DNA from: JBGPFS01 sp041483455
GTDB taxonomy: Bacteria; Chloroflexota; Limnocylindria; Limnocylindrales; CSP1-4
Reading direction: 5' to 3'
Length of the DNA stretch: 7,213 nucleotides
Assembly (NCBI GenBank): GCA_041483455.1
Contig: JBGPFS010000126.1
Location: 1 to 7,213 of the forward strand
Shown here one piece after another: positions 6,098 through 7,213 of this stretch. Numbering within the stretch: position 1 is the first letter of the stretch; each line of letters opens with the position of its first letter. The translations under genes and the position numbers were made by a program. The notes below the pieces were generated by a model, which was not told the DNA's origin, made no database searches, and saw only the letters and a program-made list of their open reading frames with translations.

Positions 6098-6103
6098 ATG
6101 CTA
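6098..6103 (-). promoter_or_regulatory. Putative leaderless -10 box (TAGCAT) of thiN
   Basis: TAGCAT on the minus strand with exactly 6 nt to the ATG at 6091. No Shine-Dalgarno sequence lies in the gap, which agrees with transcription starting at the A of the start codon. No convincing -35 hexamer is visible. Confidence 0.5.
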
Positions 6104-6119
6104 CCCGACGCCCCGCTGC

Positions 6120-6125
6120 TAGACT
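6120..6125 (+). promoter_or_regulatory. Putative leaderless -10 box (TAGACT) of the YbaK-domain gene
   Basis: TAGACT on the plus strand with exactly 6 nt to the GTG at 6132. No ribosome site precedes the start. It stands back to back with the thiN box, the two hexamers being 16 bp apart. Confidence 0.5.
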
Positions 6126-6131
6126 CCGTGC

Positions 6132-6701
6132 GTGCCCGACGTACCTGCTCACCCCGCGCTCCAGCGCGTCCGCGACGCCGCCGCCAGGAAGGGCGTCACG
6201 CTCGAGATCCGCATCTTCGACGAGTCGACCCACACCGCGGCCGAGGCCGCCAAGGCGGTCGGCGCCGAGCTCGGCCAGATCGTCAAGTCGCTCGTGTTCG
6301 TCGCGGCCGGACCCGACGGCTCGCTCCTTCCGGTCGTCTGCCTCGTCTCCGGCCCGAACCGGGTCGACCTGGCGCGGCTGGCGGCCGTGGCCGGCGAACC
6401 CGAGCTCCGGCGGGCGACAGCGCGCGAGGCGAACGAGCTGACCGGCTTCACCATCGGCGGCATCCCGCCCGTCGGCCACGATCGGCCGGTCCGCGTCTTC
6501 ATGGACCCGGATCTCGGGCGGTTCCCGGTCGTGTGGGCGGCGGCCGGGCTTCCGACCGCCGTCTTCCCGGTCCCGCCCGCGACCCTCAGGATGATCGCCA
6601 ACGCGATCGTCGCGCCGATCGCGGAGACCACCCCGCCGGCGGGCCCCGCGTCGGTCGCGCCGGCGCGTCCCGAGACCTCGACGGCCGACCGACCGGCGTG
6701 A
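6132..6701 (+). CDS. YbaK/EbsC-family aminoacyl-tRNA deacylase-like protein
   Basis: The 189-residue protein is one YbaK domain (about 8-160) plus an Ala/Pro-rich tail (about 165-189). Supporting motifs are the helix ending in QIVKSLVF (49-56), whose K52 corresponds to the conserved catalytic lysine of the family; VCLVSGPNRVD (69-79); the TGFTIGGIPPVGH segment (104-116) that forms the pocket; and MDPDL plus the VVWAAAG strand region. Family members hydrolyse mischarged tRNAs in trans, for example Cys-tRNA(Pro) or Ala-tRNA(Pro); which substrate this one edits cannot be told from sequence. Start: GTG with no ribosome site but a TAGACT box 6 nt upstream, so probably leaderless. The stop overlaps the start of the next gene as GTGA. 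It acts in the cytoplasm in translation quality control. Confidence 0.9.
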   Translation: MPDVPAHPALQRVRDAAARKGVTLEIRIFDESTHTAAEAAKAVGAELGQIVKSLVFVAAGPDGSLLPVVCLVSGPNRVDLARLAAVAGEPELRRATAREANELTGFTIGGIPPVGHDRPVRVFMDPDLGRFPVVWAAAGLPTAVFPVPPATLRMIANAIVAPIAETTPPAGPASVAPARPETSTADRPA

Positions 6702-7213
6702 CCGCCGAACCCGGGGTCGGCGTCACGGCATACCCGGGCGGGATCCGCGTCCGGTCGGCCTGGGGTGGCAGCGGCGCCGGCCCGGCGGTGTTCGCGCTGA
6801 GCGAGGTCGGTGGGCCCCTGAGCGACCACGGCGCGCTGGCGGGGCCGCGCTTCGACGCGATGTGCCGGGCGGAGCTGCGGGTCGAGACGCCCGGCGGGCC
6901 GTGGACGGCCCGACTCGCCTCGCCGGTCTTCGACGAGCCACGAGCGGTCCTGTGGGACGAGCCGGGGCTGCTGGTCGTCGGCTACGGCTTCCGGACGTAC
7001 GGGTTCGATGCCCGGACCGGCGACCTGCGCTGGAGCCATCGCTCGGGCACGCCCCTCGTGGCGCTCCTCGGCTCGTCGCGGATCGACCACGTCATCGTCC
7101 AGGCCGAGCTTGAGACCTTCGCCCTGGCGGGCGATGGCGAAGTGACCTGGCGGATGGCCCACAGCGACGTCGTGACGAACGCGGAGCTGGTGGGGGGCAA
7201 CCTCATCCTCACG
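6698..7213 (+). CDS. Beta-propeller-like (PQQ-repeat-like) protein, N-terminal fragment
   Basis: The frame opens with GTG in a GTGA overlap with the YbaK gene and stays open for 172 codons to the window edge, so the 3' end is missing. There is no signal peptide or membrane helix. The second half shows short beta-strand repeats with the pattern of PQQ/WD-type blades: LLVVGYGFRTYGFDARTG then DLRWSHR, and after about 27 residues HVIVQAELETFALAGDG then EVTWRM, followed by LVGGNLIL. Each unit has a hydrophobic strand, a G-D/A-x-G turn and a (L/V)xW strand. This suggests a cytoplasmic propeller domain used for binding. No cofactor-binding residues can be assigned. No ribosome site is seen before the GTG, so translation probably depends on coupling to the YbaK gene. 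Confidence 0.7.
   Translation, partial: MTAEPGVGVTAYPGGIRVRSAWGGSGAGPAVFALSEVGGPLSDHGALAGPRFDAMCRAELRVETPGGPWTARLASPVFDEPRAVLWDEPGLLVVGYGFRTYGFDARTGDLRWSHRSGTPLVALLGSSRIDHVIVQAELETFALAGDGEVTWRMAHSDVVTNAELVGGNLILT

Noticed and set aside
6149..7162. 337-codon minus-strand open frame opposite the YbaK and propeller genes
   Set aside because: The plus strand carries the YbaK motifs and the blade-like repeats, and the minus-strand translation shows no motif.

Overview
The window is about 70% G+C, with short intergenic gaps, frequent GTG starts and eight protein genes on both strands. No RNA gene, insertion sequence, CRISPR array or phage gene is visible. The style (leaderless-looking starts, GTG starts, a respiratory flavoprotein next to an apparent cytochrome b gene, and a membrane-anchored protein of no known family) fits a high-GC environmental bacterium. 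My best guess is a soil or aquatic Chloroflexota (Limnocylindria-like) genome. That is an inference from style, with Actinobacteriota as the main alternative.

Left part (1-2196), minus strand: a multi-[4Fe-4S] NAD(P)/FAD oxidoreductase of the glutamate-synthase-small-subunit superfamily is fused to a C-terminal 2[4Fe-4S] ferredoxin domain. It is followed, through a GTGA start/stop overlap, by a gene cut by the window edge whose 40 visible residues resemble the N-terminus of a quinol-oxidising cytochrome b. Together they look like a respiratory module linking NAD(P)H or ferredoxin to the quinone pool.

Centre (2197-3987), plus strand: a divergent 596-residue protein with one N-terminal membrane helix, a disordered linker, a long helical stretch with two cysteine pairs, and a C-terminal domain I do not recognise. 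Its upstream region holds a good sigma70-type promoter and two tandem 18-bp repeats abutting the -35 box. It ends tail to tail with the next gene on one shared CTAG.

Right-centre (3984-6091), minus strand, read from right to left: thiamine pyrophosphokinase (thiN), a BCP-type peroxiredoxin and a PIG-L/LmbE-type deacetylase. thiN and bcp overlap by GTGA. A hairpin with a 10-bp stem lies between bcp and the deacetylase gene.

Right end (6132-7213), plus strand: a YbaK-domain aminoacyl-tRNA deacylase-like protein is coupled by another GTGA to a truncated gene for a beta-propeller-like protein. The 40-bp gap between thiN and the YbaK gene appears to hold two back-to-back leaderless promoters, each a TAnnnT box exactly 6 nt from the start codon. 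The same spacing is found before bcp and, less perfectly, before the flavoprotein gene.
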